Source: Oligoflexia bacterium (lineage in GTDB: Bacteria; Bdellovibrionota; UBA1018). Taken from it: 50,740 nucleotides of DNA. The position numbers were made by a program, and so were the translations under genes. The notes under the pieces are model-generated. The model was given only the letters and a program-made list of their open reading frames with translations. It was not told the DNA's origin and did no database searches. Of this stretch, positions 7,813-17,198 are shown in pieces (position 1 is the first letter of the stretch; each line of letters starts with the position of its first letter). The DNA is taken from positions 1-50,740 of the forward strand of contig CAIZRG010000041.1 in NCBI GenBank assembly GCA_903935335.1, given 5' to 3'.

Positions 7813-9246
7813 GTGAAAAATTTTCATTCGCTTTTTTATTTCTTTTCGTTTTTTTTCTTTTTGAATGGATTGCTTGTTTTATTTCAATCAGGTATCTCAA
7901 AAGCAGGTATTCATGAAGCTCCCGATGAAATTATAAAAAATACAATTGGATTTTTAGATCAAAAATCTTGGACTGCTCTTTTTCAAGTGAATCGAAGATT
8001 CAATGGATTAATTCCTCAAAGTGTAAAAGCGATTCAAATAAAAGGGGATTCTGTAGCTGAAATTAAAGCTCAATTAACTGCTTTTTTATTTCAATCTGAA
8101 TCTGAAGGTCAAGTGCACACAGCTCTTGCAGCACTCAATGTATCTAGATCAAACATAACAGATGAAGGGCTAAAAGCTTTAGTAGAGTTTGTTCAGGCAC
8201 ATTTTCCAAATATAAGATCGCTCAATCTGAGTGGTAACAAAATTGGAGCAGTGGGTGCTGCGTATCTGAAAAGACTCACTCAGTTAGAAATTCTAGATCT
8301 GAGTCAGAACGAAATTGGAGATGAGGGGGTCGCTCATCTTGTAGGACTGACTCAGTTAAAATTGCTGAATTTGATGGGCAACAATATCGGATCAGTTGGA
8401 GTTGCTCATCTCGCAGCACTCACTGAGCTTAAAGAGCTGATTTTGTATGGGAACAATATTGGATCAGCCGGAGCAGCTTACCTGGAAGGATTGACTCAGT
8501 TAAAAGTGTTAGATCTGGGTGAGAATCATATCGAATCAGCCGGAGCAGCTCACTTAGCAAGACTGACTCAGTTAAAATTCCTAGATCTGCGCTGGAACAA
8601 TATCGGTTCATCGGGTGCTGCACATTGTGTAGGGCTGACTCAGTTAGAAGTCCTGTATCTGATGGACAATCACATTGACTCATCGGGTGCTGCTCATCTC
8701 GCAGCACTCACTGAGCTTAAAGTCCTGATTTTATATGGGAACAATATTGAATCAGCCGGAGCAGCTTATCTGGCAGGACTCACTCGATTAGAGGTGCTGA
8801 TTTTGTATGGGAACAACATCGGTTCAACTGGAGCAGTTCATCTTGCAGGATTGACTCGATTAAAATTGCTGGATCTGAATTGGAACAATATTGGATCAGC
8901 CGGAGCAGCTTACCTGGAAGGATTGACTCAGTTAGAAATTTTGAATTTGGATAGGAACAATATTGGTGATCAAGGAGTAGCTCATCTTGTAGGAATGACT
9001 CAGCTAAAATCTCTCAATCTCAGTCATAACAATATTGGATCAGCCGGAGCAGCTTATCTGACAAGGTTGATTCAGTTGAAATCGCTCAATCTGCCTTTTA
9101 ATAATATCGGTTCAGCCGGAGCTTTGCATCTGACAGGACTGACTCAGTTAAAATGGCTGAATCTATTTAAGAATAACATCAGTGATGCATCGCTCTATGT
9201 TTTAGAGGAAGCTCTTAGGGGTTCTTTGGCTATTTTTTTTTGGTAG
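7813..9246 (+). CDS. Exported F-box-like / leucine-rich repeat protein (long paralogue)
   Basis: The protein has 477 residues. A very hydrophobic signal sequence (MKNFHSLFYFFSFFFF) is followed by an F-box-like segment (APDEIIKNTIGFLDQ then TALFQVNRRFNGL, residues about 36-67). Next comes a linker, then 14 leucine-rich repeats of 24 residues with the core LxxLxLxxNNIGSAGAAYLxGLTQ. The repeats are of the GALA/RNase-inhibitor-like type and would form a curved binding surface. The F-box plus LRR pairing is typical of eukaryotic SCF ubiquitin-ligase adaptors and of Ralstonia GALA effectors. Action on a eukaryotic host is inference, and Sec export would first deliver the protein to the periplasm. 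The start is a GTG with no evident ribosome binding site, aligned to the ATG at 2224 of the short paralogue. Some repeats are identical at DNA level, showing recent internal duplication. Confidence 0.82.
   Translation: MKNFHSLFYFFSFFFFLNGLLVLFQSGISKAGIHEAPDEIIKNTIGFLDQKSWTALFQVNRRFNGLIPQSVKAIQIKGDSVAEIKAQLTAFLFQSESEGQVHTALAALNVSRSNITDEGLKALVEFVQAHFPNIRSLNLSGNKIGAVGAAYLKRLTQLEILDLSQNEIGDEGVAHLVGLTQLKLLNLMGNNIGSVGVAHLAALTELKELILYGNNIGSAGAAYLEGLTQLKVLDLGENHIESAGAAHLARLTQLKFLDLRWNNIGSSGAAHCVGLTQLEVLYLMDNHIDSSGAAHLAALTELKVLILYGNNIESAGAAYLAGLTRLEVLILYGNNIGSTGAVHLAGLTRLKLLDLNWNNIGSAGAAYLEGLTQLEILNLDRNNIGDQGVAHLVGMTQLKSLNLSHNNIGSAGAAYLTRLIQLKSLNLPFNNIGSAGALHLTGLTQLKWLNLFKNNISDASLYVLEEALRGSLAIFFW
8449..8936 (+). 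repeat. Near-identical 72-base LRR units within the long paralogue
   Basis: The unit beginning near 8450 and the unit beginning near 8882 share about 53 identical bases, running from GAACAATATTGGATCAGC through GGATTGACTCAGTTA. They are six repeats apart. Other units differ at many third positions, so this pair reflects recent copying or gene conversion rather than protein-level constraint alone. Confidence 0.75.
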
Positions 9247-9255
9247 TCATTCAAC

Positions 9256-10338
9256 TTAATACCCGAAGCTCAAACCTTTGAGTAGGATAGCTCCAGAAAT
9301 TGCGATTTTTTCTCCTTCTTTCAACCCTTTTAAGACAATGCCTTCAGTTGAATGGGAGTGCATCAGGAAAATAGGTCGTCTTTCAAATTCTATTTTTCCA
9401 AGCTCTGCTTTTGGTTGAGCAACAAACACATAGCTTTGTTCCTCGACGGTTACGACAGCTGAGAGGGGAATAGCCAACACAGCATTTTGAGGAGCTCCAA
9501 AGTCAGCTCGGCCATACATTCCAGGCTTAATTTTTTCATCAAGATTGGGGATAGATACTCGGACTTTAACAGTTCGGGTGGCAGGATCAATCATATCGCC
9601 AATCGCATCTGCTTTACCAATAAAGATGCGATCTGGAAAAGACGTTAAAGTGACTCGAACTTCCTCTCCTTTTTCAACTTCCTGAAGCTCTCCTTCGGGG
9701 ACATCAGCAATCATCCAAGCAGTTTTTGAGCTCAAATTTTCCATTTCAGATGGGGTAAAGCCTTCCGCTCTGAGCTTCACTGCAAATTCAACCTGAGCTG
9801 CTTGGCTTGTCATAAATTCAGCTTCTGCATCATTGAGTTCTTTGGCAGTGGCAAGCTCATTGTCAAACATATGTTTGACTCGGATATGGTTTCGGGAAGC
9901 CCGTTCAAAGTTTGCTCGAGATTGAAGATACTGAGAGTAAAGAGCCGTAGAGTCCGTGGATTCAAAAAGCACAACTGGAGCTGAGCCTTTCTTTTGATGC
10001 AGGAGCGTTGCAGTGATTCGAGCGGGGGCAACCACTCGGAGAGTGGTCGGTGCTTTTTGGGTTTGAAGTGTCTCAATCAGTTTTAAGCTTGGGCTTCTTT
10101 CGTCAAATTGAATCACCACTCCTTCTTGCAGAACTTGAGGTTTTGAAATCAAAAGTTCTTCTGGATGATTCCTGAAACGGTCTGTCCATTGGATGAGGCC
10201 AAGTGTTAGTCCAATAAAAATAATTCCAATAATCCCAATTAAAATGGGAAGATGGTCCCGACGAATTCGGCCATGGCGAAAGAAAAATTGAAGCCAGGTG
10301 CTACTTTTTAATTTGGATAAGATCAGTTCCAACCGCAT
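9256..10338 (-). CDS. RND efflux periplasmic adaptor (CusB/CzcB-like)
   Basis: The 360-residue membrane-fusion protein couples the inner-membrane pump to the outer-membrane channel. After a basic start there is one membrane anchor ([20 protein letters not shown]). A barrel and hairpin region follows with [22 protein letters not shown], then the beta-barrel segment [20 protein letters not shown] and [11 protein letters not shown], a strong adaptor signature. The C-terminal membrane-proximal domain ends in [15 protein letters not shown]. The coding start overlaps the 3' end of the pump gene by 38 bases, so the two are one operon. No metal-binding methionine or histidine N-terminal extension of the kind seen in CusB is visible. 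The ion transported is therefore uncertain. Confidence 0.9.
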   Translation of the reverse strand: MRLELILSKLKSSTWLQFFFRHGRIRRDHLPILIGIIGIIFIGLTLGLIQWTDRFRNHPEELLISKPQVLQEGVVIQFDERSPSLKLIETLQTQKAPTTLRVVAPARITATLLHQKKGSAPVVLFESTDSTALYSQYLQSRANFERASRNHIRVKHMFDNELATAKELNDAEAEFMTSQAAQVEFAVKLRAEGFTPSEMENLSSKTAWMIADVPEGELQEVEKGEEVRVTLTSFPDRIFIGKADAIGDMIDPATRTVKVRVSIPNLDEKIKPGMYGRADFGAPQNAVLAIPLSAVVTVEEQSYVFVAQPKAELGKIEFERRPIFLMHSHSTEGIVLKGLKEGEKIAISGAILLKGLSFGY

Positions 10339-13300
10339 AGTTCAGTTCCTCAAACGCAATCAGCCGATTCATTTGAAATTGATTAAGCTGATTAACACTG
10401 TTTCGATAGCTTTCTAAAAAATCAGCAAAAGCAATCGTTCCAAGATCCCGTTTTTCATAAGCTTGAAACATTTTATAGGCAAGACTTTCATAGTCTCGAG
10501 CTAAGTTTTGATCCATTTCCTGAAATTGACGATCTATGTTTCGGGCCTTATAAAAAGCAAGCCCTACATCCTTTTCAAGTCCAAGAATCGCTTTGTCTTT
10601 GAGTTGAGTGAGCTTGAGAAGGGATCGACTGGATTGGAAAATGTTTCCTTGATTTCGTTGAAAGACTGGCAGATCAAATGCAATAGTTAATCCATAATAT
10701 TCAGAAATATAGCTTCCAGCTCTAGAGTAATGAAGTCCTACAGTAAAATCAGGTAAAGCTAAAGCTTTTTGAAGAGAAAGATTGGTTTCTTCGAGTATCA
10801 CATTTGCTTGAGCTATCTTAAGATCGGGCCGGTGGGAACGTGCTGCTTCAATCGCTTGATTCAAATTAAAGTCGAGTTGGATAGCCCCCACTTTTTCCCG
10901 ATTGAGTGTAGGGTGAAAATCTTTTTCAAAATTGGGAGACTCAGCAAGCAGAATTCTTAAATCACTTTGGAGATCTTGGTACTGAAAAAATGTGGCTTGG
11001 CGATCACTTTGAAGAGACAGCAAGAGCGATTTAAGTCGCAAAACTTCAGAAGGAAGAATAGATCGGGCACTGGCTAGTTTTTCACTGGATTCAATTGTTT
11101 TTTTTAAGGCAGGAATCTGAGTTTCAAAAAAAGAAAGCGTTTGTTTTAAGAAAAATAAACTATAAAATGTGCTTCTCAGTTTAAGCTTGAGGCAACGGAG
11201 CGTGTCAAAGTACTCAAGACGTGCCACTTCTTGATTCATTTCAGCTACTTTTTCATTTTTTGAGAATCGTCCAGTCAGACTGAAAAGCTGTTGAATCTGC
11301 AACTCAGTATTGCCTGAATTTGTATAATCAAAATATCTATCGTTTAAAGGATTATAAATGTTTTGTTCAATCGCAAAATTTGGGTTTGGCCATAGTCCTG
11401 CTTGGAGGGTGGCTCCTTCAGATGCTTCTAGGTTAAACTTTGATGCAATCAAATCTAGATTTTTCTTTTGAAATAGAGTTTCAGCTTCTTCTAAAGAAAG
11501 GGGAAGAGAAAGAGGTTGACCTTCGGGGAGCGATTGTGAAGAGCGATCCGCCCAGCAAGAAGAACCTTCTGAGAGGCTCCCTATGCCAGCCAAAAAAAGA
11601 AGGGTGATTTTTTTTAAAGAAAATTTTAAAGAAAATTTTCTTTTTTCTGGATCTCGAAGTCTCTGTTTCTCTGACCACTCCTGGACTAAAAGGTAAAGCC
11701 CAGGTAGAGCAATGATTGTGAGAATAAGTTCTGAACAAAGTCCACCGACCATCACCGTTGCAAGGGGTCTTTGGACATCAGATCCAACTCCAGTGGCTAA
11801 AGCTGCTGGGATAAGCCCGAATAGAGCTGGGAGTACAGTAGTGAGTCTGGGCCTCAACTGGAGTAGGGCAGCTTTCTTGACCTGTTCTCTTAAGGTCAGG
11901 TGTGGCTCATCCTTTAAGAGATGACGCATTCTAGAAACAAAGAGAACTCCTGACATGGTCGAAATTCCAAAGAGAGAAATAAAACCTACTCCTGCTGAAA
12001 CATTGAAATGATAGCCTCGGAGTAGTAAAGCAAGAATCCCTCCTGCCACTGAAAAGGGAATACAAGAAAAAGCAATGCTCACTTGCCAAAAATTTCGATA
12101 AAGCAAAAAAAGAATTGCAAAGATGAGCGTCAGAGTAAACGGGATAACCACCTTGAGCCTGGCTGCAGATCGTTCAAGGTTTTCAAATTGTCCTCCCCAG
12201 GTGACAGAGTAACCCCGTGGCAGAGAAATTTCTTTTGAAACAATAGCCTGAGCTTCTTTGACAAAACTGCCTTGATCCCTACCATGAATGTTTGTGCGTA
12301 CTGAAAGTTGGCGCTTACCATCTTGCCTTTGGATTAAAGTCGGTCCGTCTAAGAGTCGGATCGATGCGAGTTGTGCTAGAGGAATTCTTGCACCATTCGG
12401 AGCTACCACAGGGAGATTTTGAATGGCATCCAAAGAGGACCTATATTGAGTTTTATATCGAACAACAATATCAAATCGCTTGCCTCCTTCATAAAGAGAG
12501 CCAATTGATTTTCCTCCAATTGCAGCTTCGATGATGTGTTGCACATCAGAAACATTGATTCCGAAACGAGCAATTTCTCGTCGTTTTAAATCGACAACGA
12601 GTTGAGCTTGATCGGCTTCTTGTTCAATTCCATATTCAGTAGCTCCGGGTATTTTCTGGATGAGCTCTAAAATTTGATTTCCTAATTTTCGCATCAATTT
12701 CAAATCTTCACCCTGGATCAGGATAGCAAGATCCGAAACACTCCCGGTCATTGCTTCAGTCACGTTATCTAATATGGGCTGAGAAAAAGAAAAATGAACT
12801 CCCGGGAGTTTTTCTTCAAGTTCTGTTTTCATTTTTAAAAGAAGCTTTTCCTTATTCATTCCACCCTTCCAAAGGGTATAGTCATGAAGCTCAACTAAAA
12901 TTTCAAGTCGATTTGGGCTGTAAGGATCTGTGCCTTCTTCGTTTCTTCCCAGCTGAGTAATCACTGTTTTAACAGGCTGATGAGCGATTAAACTTTCGCG
13001 GATAATCGGGGTATAGCGGTTCGCTTCTTGAAGAGAAATTCCGACTGGGAAGAAGCAACGAATGTTGATAGATCCTTCGTCAAGTTCTGGCAAAAATTCA
13101 GTGCCCAGTTTAAAAGCTCCAAGCAAAACCACAGCTAAGACAAAACTAAAAGAAAGAAATATAATTTTTTTAGATTCAGAAATCCACAGTCCGATCTTTT
13201 GATTGTATTTGTTCTCAATCCAAGAAAAAATCGGACTATGCAACTTGAAAGAAGGGTTATTTTTAAATTCAAACTGATGACGAAAAAGAAGGCACATCAG

Positions 13301-14797
13301 ACCTGGAATCAGAGTGAGAGCAAAAATCATAGAGCCTGTGATTGCAAAAGCTAGAGTGTAAGCCATCGGAGAAAAAAGCTTTCCCTCCACTCTTTGAAAA
13401 GTAAAAATGGGAAGATAAGCTGCAATAATGATTATTATCGAAAAAAAGATCTCTCGACTCACTTCATTGGCAGAGCGCCAAGTAAGTTCAGCAATGCCCT
13501 CTTGTCGTTCCTTCGGAGTGGCTGATCGGTAACGCCGAAAGATATTTTCAACCATGACTACAGCTCCATCTACAATGATTCCAAAATCAATTGCTCCTAA
13601 AGATAAGAGGTTTGCTGGAATTCCAGTGAGCTTCATCATAAAAAAGGCAAAAAGGAGGGAAAGTGGAATGGTTGTGGCCACTACTAAAGCTGATCGCAAG
13701 CTTCCTAAAAAAAGGATGAGAATGATGATGACCGTAGATATGCCTTCAAAAAGAGTGTGTGTGACGGTTCGAATCGTATAGTGAACGAGTTCTCCACGGT
13801 CGTAAGTGATGACAAGTTGGATGCCTTGAGGTAATTCTTGATTAATTTCTTTTACCTTTTCTTTCAAAGTCTGAACGACTTGAGAGGCATTTTCTCCTCG
13901 CCTCATGGCAATTAAACCTTGAACTCCAGAAGCAACAAAAACTGGCTTTGAATGGATCGTGGGCTTCATTGCATATCCCAAGATACCTGAGGGTGGCATT
14001 GGGAAAATTTCAACCGTGCCTAAGTCTCGTATAAACACGGGAACCCCACGATTAGAAGCTACAACAATGTTTTCAATGTCTTCTTTTTTTTGAATGGCTC
14101 CAATGCCTCGAACGATAAAGCCTTGCCCTCCACGTTGAATGACATTGCCCCCTGTAGAAAGATTGTTCTTTGTGACGGACTCAATGACGTCAGGCAAGCT
14201 TAAGTGATATTTGATGAGTTTTTCAGGAGTTGTAATGACATGGTATTGCCGAACCAAACCTCCAAACGTAATGACATCAGCGACTCCGGGAGCTTGAAGC
14301 AATTTGGGTGAGATCGTCCAGTCTTGAAGGGTTCGAAGCTCCATGGGTGTATGTTCATCTTGACCTTCGAGAGTATAACGCAGAATTTCACCAACAGGCC
14401 CTGTCAAAGGAGCGATGTGAGGAGAAGTACCTTCAGGAAGAGAAGCTTCAGGTAGCTTTTCTAAAACTCGAGCCCGCGCCCAATAATCCTGGGCTCCTTC
14501 TTCAAAAGTCAGATAGATGACCGAGAGGCCAAAAATAGTTTTAGAGCGGCGAGTAAGAACTCTGGGTACCCCACTTAAGACTCTTTCTAAGGGGATTGTG
14601 ACTTGAGTCTCGACTTCTGCAGCGGCTCTGCCTGGGAATTCAGTGATGACAATGACCTGAGTGTCCCCTATATCAGGATAAGCCTCCTTTTGCAGGACGT
14701 TCCATGACCCTATTCCTAGAACTGTAAGTAGGAGTACTAGTAAAATAATGAAAGTTCGGTGAGAAATTGCTTTTCTTAAAATCCATTCCATCCACAT
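10301..14797 (-). CDS. CusA/CzcA-type heavy-metal RND pump fused to a TolC-like outer-membrane factor
   Basis: The protein has 1498 residues. Residues 1 to about 1045 are a complete HME-RND transporter: first helix [30 protein letters not shown], and the HME signature [15 protein letters not shown] near residues 403-417. The periplasmic metal-site region and the second set of helices follow, ending in [19 protein letters not shown]. Residues about 1062-1083 are a signal-peptide-like hydrophobic segment ([17 protein letters not shown]). Residues about 1090-1498 are a CzcC/TolC-type outer-membrane factor with two related halves ([17 protein letters not shown] and [17 protein letters not shown]). 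The segment between the two would carry the channel part across the inner membrane. Fused pump-channel proteins of about 1450 residues are known, for example in Bacteroidetes. The junction carries a 12-base tandem repeat and an A8 run, so the reading frame there deserves checking. Confidence 0.88.
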   Translation of the reverse strand: MWMEWILRKAISHRTFIILLVLLLTVLGIGSWNVLQKEAYPDIGDTQVIVITEFPGRAAAEVETQVTIPLERVLSGVPRVLTRRSKTIFGLSVIYLTFEEGAQDYWARARVLEKLPEASLPEGTSPHIAPLTGPVGEILRYTLEGQDEHTPMELRTLQDWTISPKLLQAPGVADVITFGGLVRQYHVITTPEKLIKYHLSLPDVIESVTKNNLSTGGNVIQRGGQGFIVRGIGAIQKKEDIENIVVASNRGVPVFIRDLGTVEIFPMPPSGILGYAMKPTIHSKPVFVASGVQGLIAMRRGENASQVVQTLKEKVKEINQELPQGIQLVITYDRGELVHYTIRTVTHTLFEGISTVIIILILFLGSLRSALVVATTIPLSLLFAFFMMKLTGIPANLLSLGAIDFGIIVDGAVVMVENIFRRYRSATPKERQEGIAELTWRSANEVSREIFFSIIIIIAAYLPIFTFQRVEGKLFSPMAYTLAFAITGSMIFALTLIPGLMCLLFRHQFEFKNNPSFKLHSPIFSWIENKYNQKIGLWISESKKIIFLSFSFVLAVVLLGAFKLGTEFLPELDEGSINIRCFFPVGISLQEANRYTPIIRESLIAHQPVKTVITQLGRNEEGTDPYSPNRLEILVELHDYTLWKGGMNKEKLLLKMKTELEEKLPGVHFSFSQPILDNVTEAMTGSVSDLAILIQGEDLKLMRKLGNQILELIQKIPGATEYGIEQEADQAQLVVDLKRREIARFGINVSDVQHIIEAAIGGKSIGSLYEGGKRFDIVVRYKTQYRSSLDAIQNLPVVAPNGARIPLAQLASIRLLDGPTLIQRQDGKRQLSVRTNIHGRDQGSFVKEAQAIVSKEISLPRGYSVTWGGQFENLERSAARLKVVIPFTLTLIFAILFLLYRNFWQVSIAFSCIPFSVAGGILALLLRGYHFNVSAGVGFISLFGISTMSGVLFVSRMRHLLKDEPHLTLREQVKKAALLQLRPRLTTVLPALFGLIPAALATGVGSDVQRPLATVMVGGLCSELILTIIALPGLYLLVQEWSEKQRLRDPEKRKFSLKFSLKKITLLFLAGIGSLSEGSSCWADRSSQSLPEGQPLSLPLSLEEAETLFQKKNLDLIASKFNLEASEGATLQAGLWPNPNFAIEQNIYNPLNDRYFDYTNSGNTELQIQQLFSLTGRFSKNEKVAEMNQEVARLEYFDTLRCLKLKLRSTFYSLFFLKQTLSFFETQIPALKKTIESSEKLASARSILPSEVLRLKSLLLSLQSDRQATFFQYQDLQSDLRILLAESPNFEKDFHPTLNREKVGAIQLDFNLNQAIEAARSHRPDLKIAQANVILEETNLSLQKALALPDFTVGLHYSRAGSYISEYYGLTIAFDLPVFQRNQGNIFQSSRSLLKLTQLKDKAILGLEKDVGLAFYKARNIDRQFQEMDQNLARDYESLAYKMFQAYEKRDLGTIAFADFLESYRNSVNQLNQFQMNRLIAFEELNYAVGTDLIQIKK
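11608..11639. repeat. 12-base tandem repeat and homopolymer at the pump/channel fusion junction
   Basis: AAAGAAAATTTT occurs twice in a row (11616-11627 and 11628-11639), next to a run of eight T at 11608-11615. On the coding strand the repeat encodes KFSL twice, immediately before the hydrophobic segment that starts the channel domain. Such a site is prone to slippage. Confidence 0.75.
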
Positions 14798-14945
14798 AAT
14801 ACGTCTGAGAAGCCTTTAATTTCGATGATTGACGGATAAATTCTTTATTAGTTTAGCCGATTCCATTCAAATAAGGAGGTTTTTTTTGCTATTCCTCTCG
14901 TCCTGTGTTTTGAAGAAAGTTTAAGGTAAAGGTAAAGGATTAGAT
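14798..14945. promoter_or_regulatory. Divergent promoter region between the RND pump and the aminotransferase
   Basis: This 148-base AT-rich gap separates divergent genes, so it should hold both promoters. AAAGGATTAGAT precedes the ATG at 14946 and gives a reasonable ribosome binding site. No operator repeat for a metal regulator is evident. Confidence 0.4.
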
Positions 14946-16322
14946 ATGGATAGAAAGTGGACTCAACCGAAAGATCAAAAACCCAATGTCAAGACTTCGA
15001 TTCCAGGACCCAAGAGTCAAGCCCTGAGAAAGCAAGAGGATCTGCATTTAGCTTCTGGTCTTCAGCGGTTTGCATTGATGGCTGGAATTGTGGTTGAAAA
15101 AGCTCAGGGGAGTGCTGTTACTGATGTAGATGGAAATACTTTCTTAGATATCATTGGGGGAATTGGTGTCAATGGTTTAGGGCATAGTCATCCGAAGTGG
15201 GTTCAAACGATTGAGGATCAAGTAAAAAAAATCTCTGTTGGAAGTTTTACTTCTGAGCCCAGGGTCAAGCTTTTTGAGAAAATAGCTGAACATCGTGCTG
15301 CTCCAGATCTTCATCGGGTACAACTTTATTCAAGTGGAGCAGAAGCTGTGGAATCCGCTCTTAGGCTTGCTAAGTGTGCTACAGGGAAACATGAGTTCTT
15401 AAGTTTTTGGGGTGGTTTTCATGGCAAAACCATGGGTGTTTTGTCTTTGATGGGTTCAGATTTTAAGGAAGGTTTAGGTCCCATGGTTCCAGGGGCACAC
15501 ATTGCTCCTTATGCTTATTGTTACCGGTGTCCGTTCAATTTGAAGCCATCCTCTTGTGGGATAGCTTGTGCGGAGTTTGCCAGAAATCAGATCAAAAAAA
15601 CAACAGCGGGATCTTTGGCTGCTATTATTATTGAACCCATGCAAGGAGCGGCGGGTAATATTATTCCGCCGAGTGGATTTTTGCCTGCGATTCAATCCAT
15701 TTGTCATGAATTTGATGCACTTTTAATTGTTGATGAAATGATTACAGGTTTTGGAAGAACTGGGAAGTATTGGGGGGCAGAGCATACTGGAGTTTCGCCA
15801 GACATTATGACCATTGGAAAACAAATGGGGGGAGGGATGCCGATCACAGGTGTGATTTCAACCGATGAGATTACGAAAGCAAAACCTTGGTCGAATCCAT
15901 CGGGTTCTTCTTCCAGCTATGGAGGAAACCCTCTGGCGAGTGCAGGATCTTTGGCTGCTTTAGAGATTATTGATGAAGAAAACTTAGTTGAAAATTCTCG
16001 CAAAATGGGAAGCTATTTCTTAAAAAAACTAGAGCCGTTTTTAGAGAAATATCCTTTTGTAGGAGATATTCGTGGAGTTGGGCTTCTGATTGGAATTGAA
16101 ATGGTGACAGACCAGGTTACCAAAAAACCTCTGCCTAAGTCTGTGACTTACCAGATTTTTGATCAATTCTTAAAGCGTGGATTATTGACAATGGCTTACG
16201 AATCAAATTTCAGAATTCAACCTGCGATGACTATTGATGAGCGGACCATTGATCATGCATTTGAAATGATCTGTGAAGTTTTTGATTGGGTCAAGTCTGA
16301 GGGCATTTGGAAGCAGTCTTAG
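14946..16322 (+). CDS. Class-III PLP-dependent aminotransferase
   Basis: The protein has 458 residues and the fold of 4-aminobutyrate, putrescine and related aminotransferases. Visible features are the cofactor-phosphate site YSSGAEAVESALRLAK, the aspartate in LLIVDEMITGFGRTG and the PLP lysine at about residue 292 (TIGKQMGGGMPI). The small domain with GDIRGVGLLIGIEM follows. An insert with five cysteines (YCYRCPF, then SSCGIACAEF) occurs in a subset of the family and could bind metal. The substrate is probably an omega-amino acid or a diamine. Putrescine is a candidate because agmatine-to-putrescine genes lie 8 kb away, but that is only inference. It is monocistronic, convergent with a small exported protein. 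Confidence 0.85.
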   Translation: MDRKWTQPKDQKPNVKTSIPGPKSQALRKQEDLHLASGLQRFALMAGIVVEKAQGSAVTDVDGNTFLDIIGGIGVNGLGHSHPKWVQTIEDQVKKISVGSFTSEPRVKLFEKIAEHRAAPDLHRVQLYSSGAEAVESALRLAKCATGKHEFLSFWGGFHGKTMGVLSLMGSDFKEGLGPMVPGAHIAPYAYCYRCPFNLKPSSCGIACAEFARNQIKKTTAGSLAAIIIEPMQGAAGNIIPPSGFLPAIQSICHEFDALLIVDEMITGFGRTGKYWGAEHTGVSPDIMTIGKQMGGGMPITGVISTDEITKAKPWSNPSGSSSSYGGNPLASAGSLAALEIIDEENLVENSRKMGSYFLKKLEPFLEKYPFVGDIRGVGLLIGIEMVTDQVTKKPLPKSVTYQIFDQFLKRGLLTMAYESNFRIQPAMTIDERTIDHAFEMICEVFDWVKSEGIWKQS

Positions 16323-16337
16323 GTCTTAAGGAAATGA

Positions 16338-17000
16338 TCACTCTTGCAGCATTTTAAGAGTACCCATGTGACCATTGAGGATATCTTGAGACGACCTTCT
16401 TGTTGCTTTGAGTTCTTCATACAGAAAAATATCAGATTTTTTATGGGTTAACTTTTTTAGTAAAATAGAGCCGCAAAATCGGTCAATATGACTGGTGCCT
16501 GAAGTTTTTTGATAGGACACTAAAACCTTTTGAGGTTCTTTCTCTGTTCCTTCCAAGAGAGTGTATGCCCACTCTTCTTTCCAAGAAAGAGTTAAAAATA
16601 AAATGGGGTGGACCGTCATCGCAACAGTTCGGAAAGCAAAATAGCTGGGCTGTTTGTGTTCAGATACTTCTACATTTTTGTTCCTAGGACCTTTGATGTT
16701 TTTTGGATCTAGGATTTTTTGAAGAACGGACTCGATGGGCTGATCAATCAGTCCTCTGAGGGCTGCCCAGCGGATCTGTTCGTCGGTTTCACTCTGAGCT
16801 GTGATGGGGTTCATTTTTTCTTTAAAAGGGATGGGTTGTTTGAGGGGCTCAGTGACTTTTTTAGAAAAATCAAAACAGGTGGATTCTAATTGGGCTACGG
16901 ATTGAGTCCAATGGAAGTTGATTAATAAAAGAAGGGGAACAAATTTCAACTTTTTTTTTAGTGGGGTTCCTATGAGGCCTCTTTTTCTAGTTGATTCCAT
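16338..17000 (-). CDS. Exported protein of unknown function, possible START-like fold
   Basis: The protein has 220 residues, with a basic start and a hydrophobic segment (FVPLLLLINFHWTQSVA) that should direct export. The middle holds TDEQIRWAALRGLIDQPIESV. The C-terminal part (QKTSGTSHIDRFCGSILL, then LYEELKATRRSSQDILNG) resembles the strand-helix pattern of polyketide-cyclase/START-type lipid-binding proteins with an N-G-H-x-G-T ending. I do not recognise a named family. It lies between tRNA-Leu and the convergent aminotransferase, and nothing links it functionally to either. The start codon choice is uncertain because a purine-rich AAAGGAA lies too close to the ATG. Confidence 0.6.
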   Translation of the reverse strand: MESTRKRGLIGTPLKKKLKFVPLLLLINFHWTQSVAQLESTCFDFSKKVTEPLKQPIPFKEKMNPITAQSETDEQIRWAALRGLIDQPIESVLQKILDPKNIKGPRNKNVEVSEHKQPSYFAFRTVAMTVHPILFLTLSWKEEWAYTLLEGTEKEPQKVLVSYQKTSGTSHIDRFCGSILLKKLTHKKSDIFLYEELKATRRSSQDILNGHMGTLKMLQE

Positions 17001-17045
17001 TTCCTTTCATTTTAACGAGTTTATTCCAAAATGGGTAGAAATTTT

Positions 17046-17128
17046 TGGTCCCCAGGACTGGACTCGAACCAGCATGCTTTCGCGCCGCACCCTGAATGCG
17101 GTGTGTCTACCAATTCCACCACCTGGGG
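17046..17128 (-). tRNA. tRNA-Leu (anticodon CAG)
   Basis: On the minus strand the acceptor stem CCCCAGG (17122-17128) pairs with CCTGGGG near the 3' end, followed by A and an encoded CCA (17046-17048). The D arm contains GGAATTGGTAGACAC, the anticodon stem CCGCA/TGCGG encloses TTCAGGG, and the T arm has GGTTCGAGTCC. A long variable arm (GCGCGAAAGCATGC) marks a class II tRNA, and the anticodon CAG reads CUG leucine codons. Confidence 0.96.
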
Positions 17129-17198
17129 AGAGGAAGGATAGGTTTTAAAGCTTTCTTTAATCATTTTCTCTTCCTCAGTGTCAATATAGATATCCAGA

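Noticed and set aside
8449..9120. Regularly spaced repeats that might suggest a CRISPR array
   Set aside because: The 72-base period is the codon pattern of 24-residue leucine-rich repeats in a continuous reading frame, without constant repeats and unique spacers.
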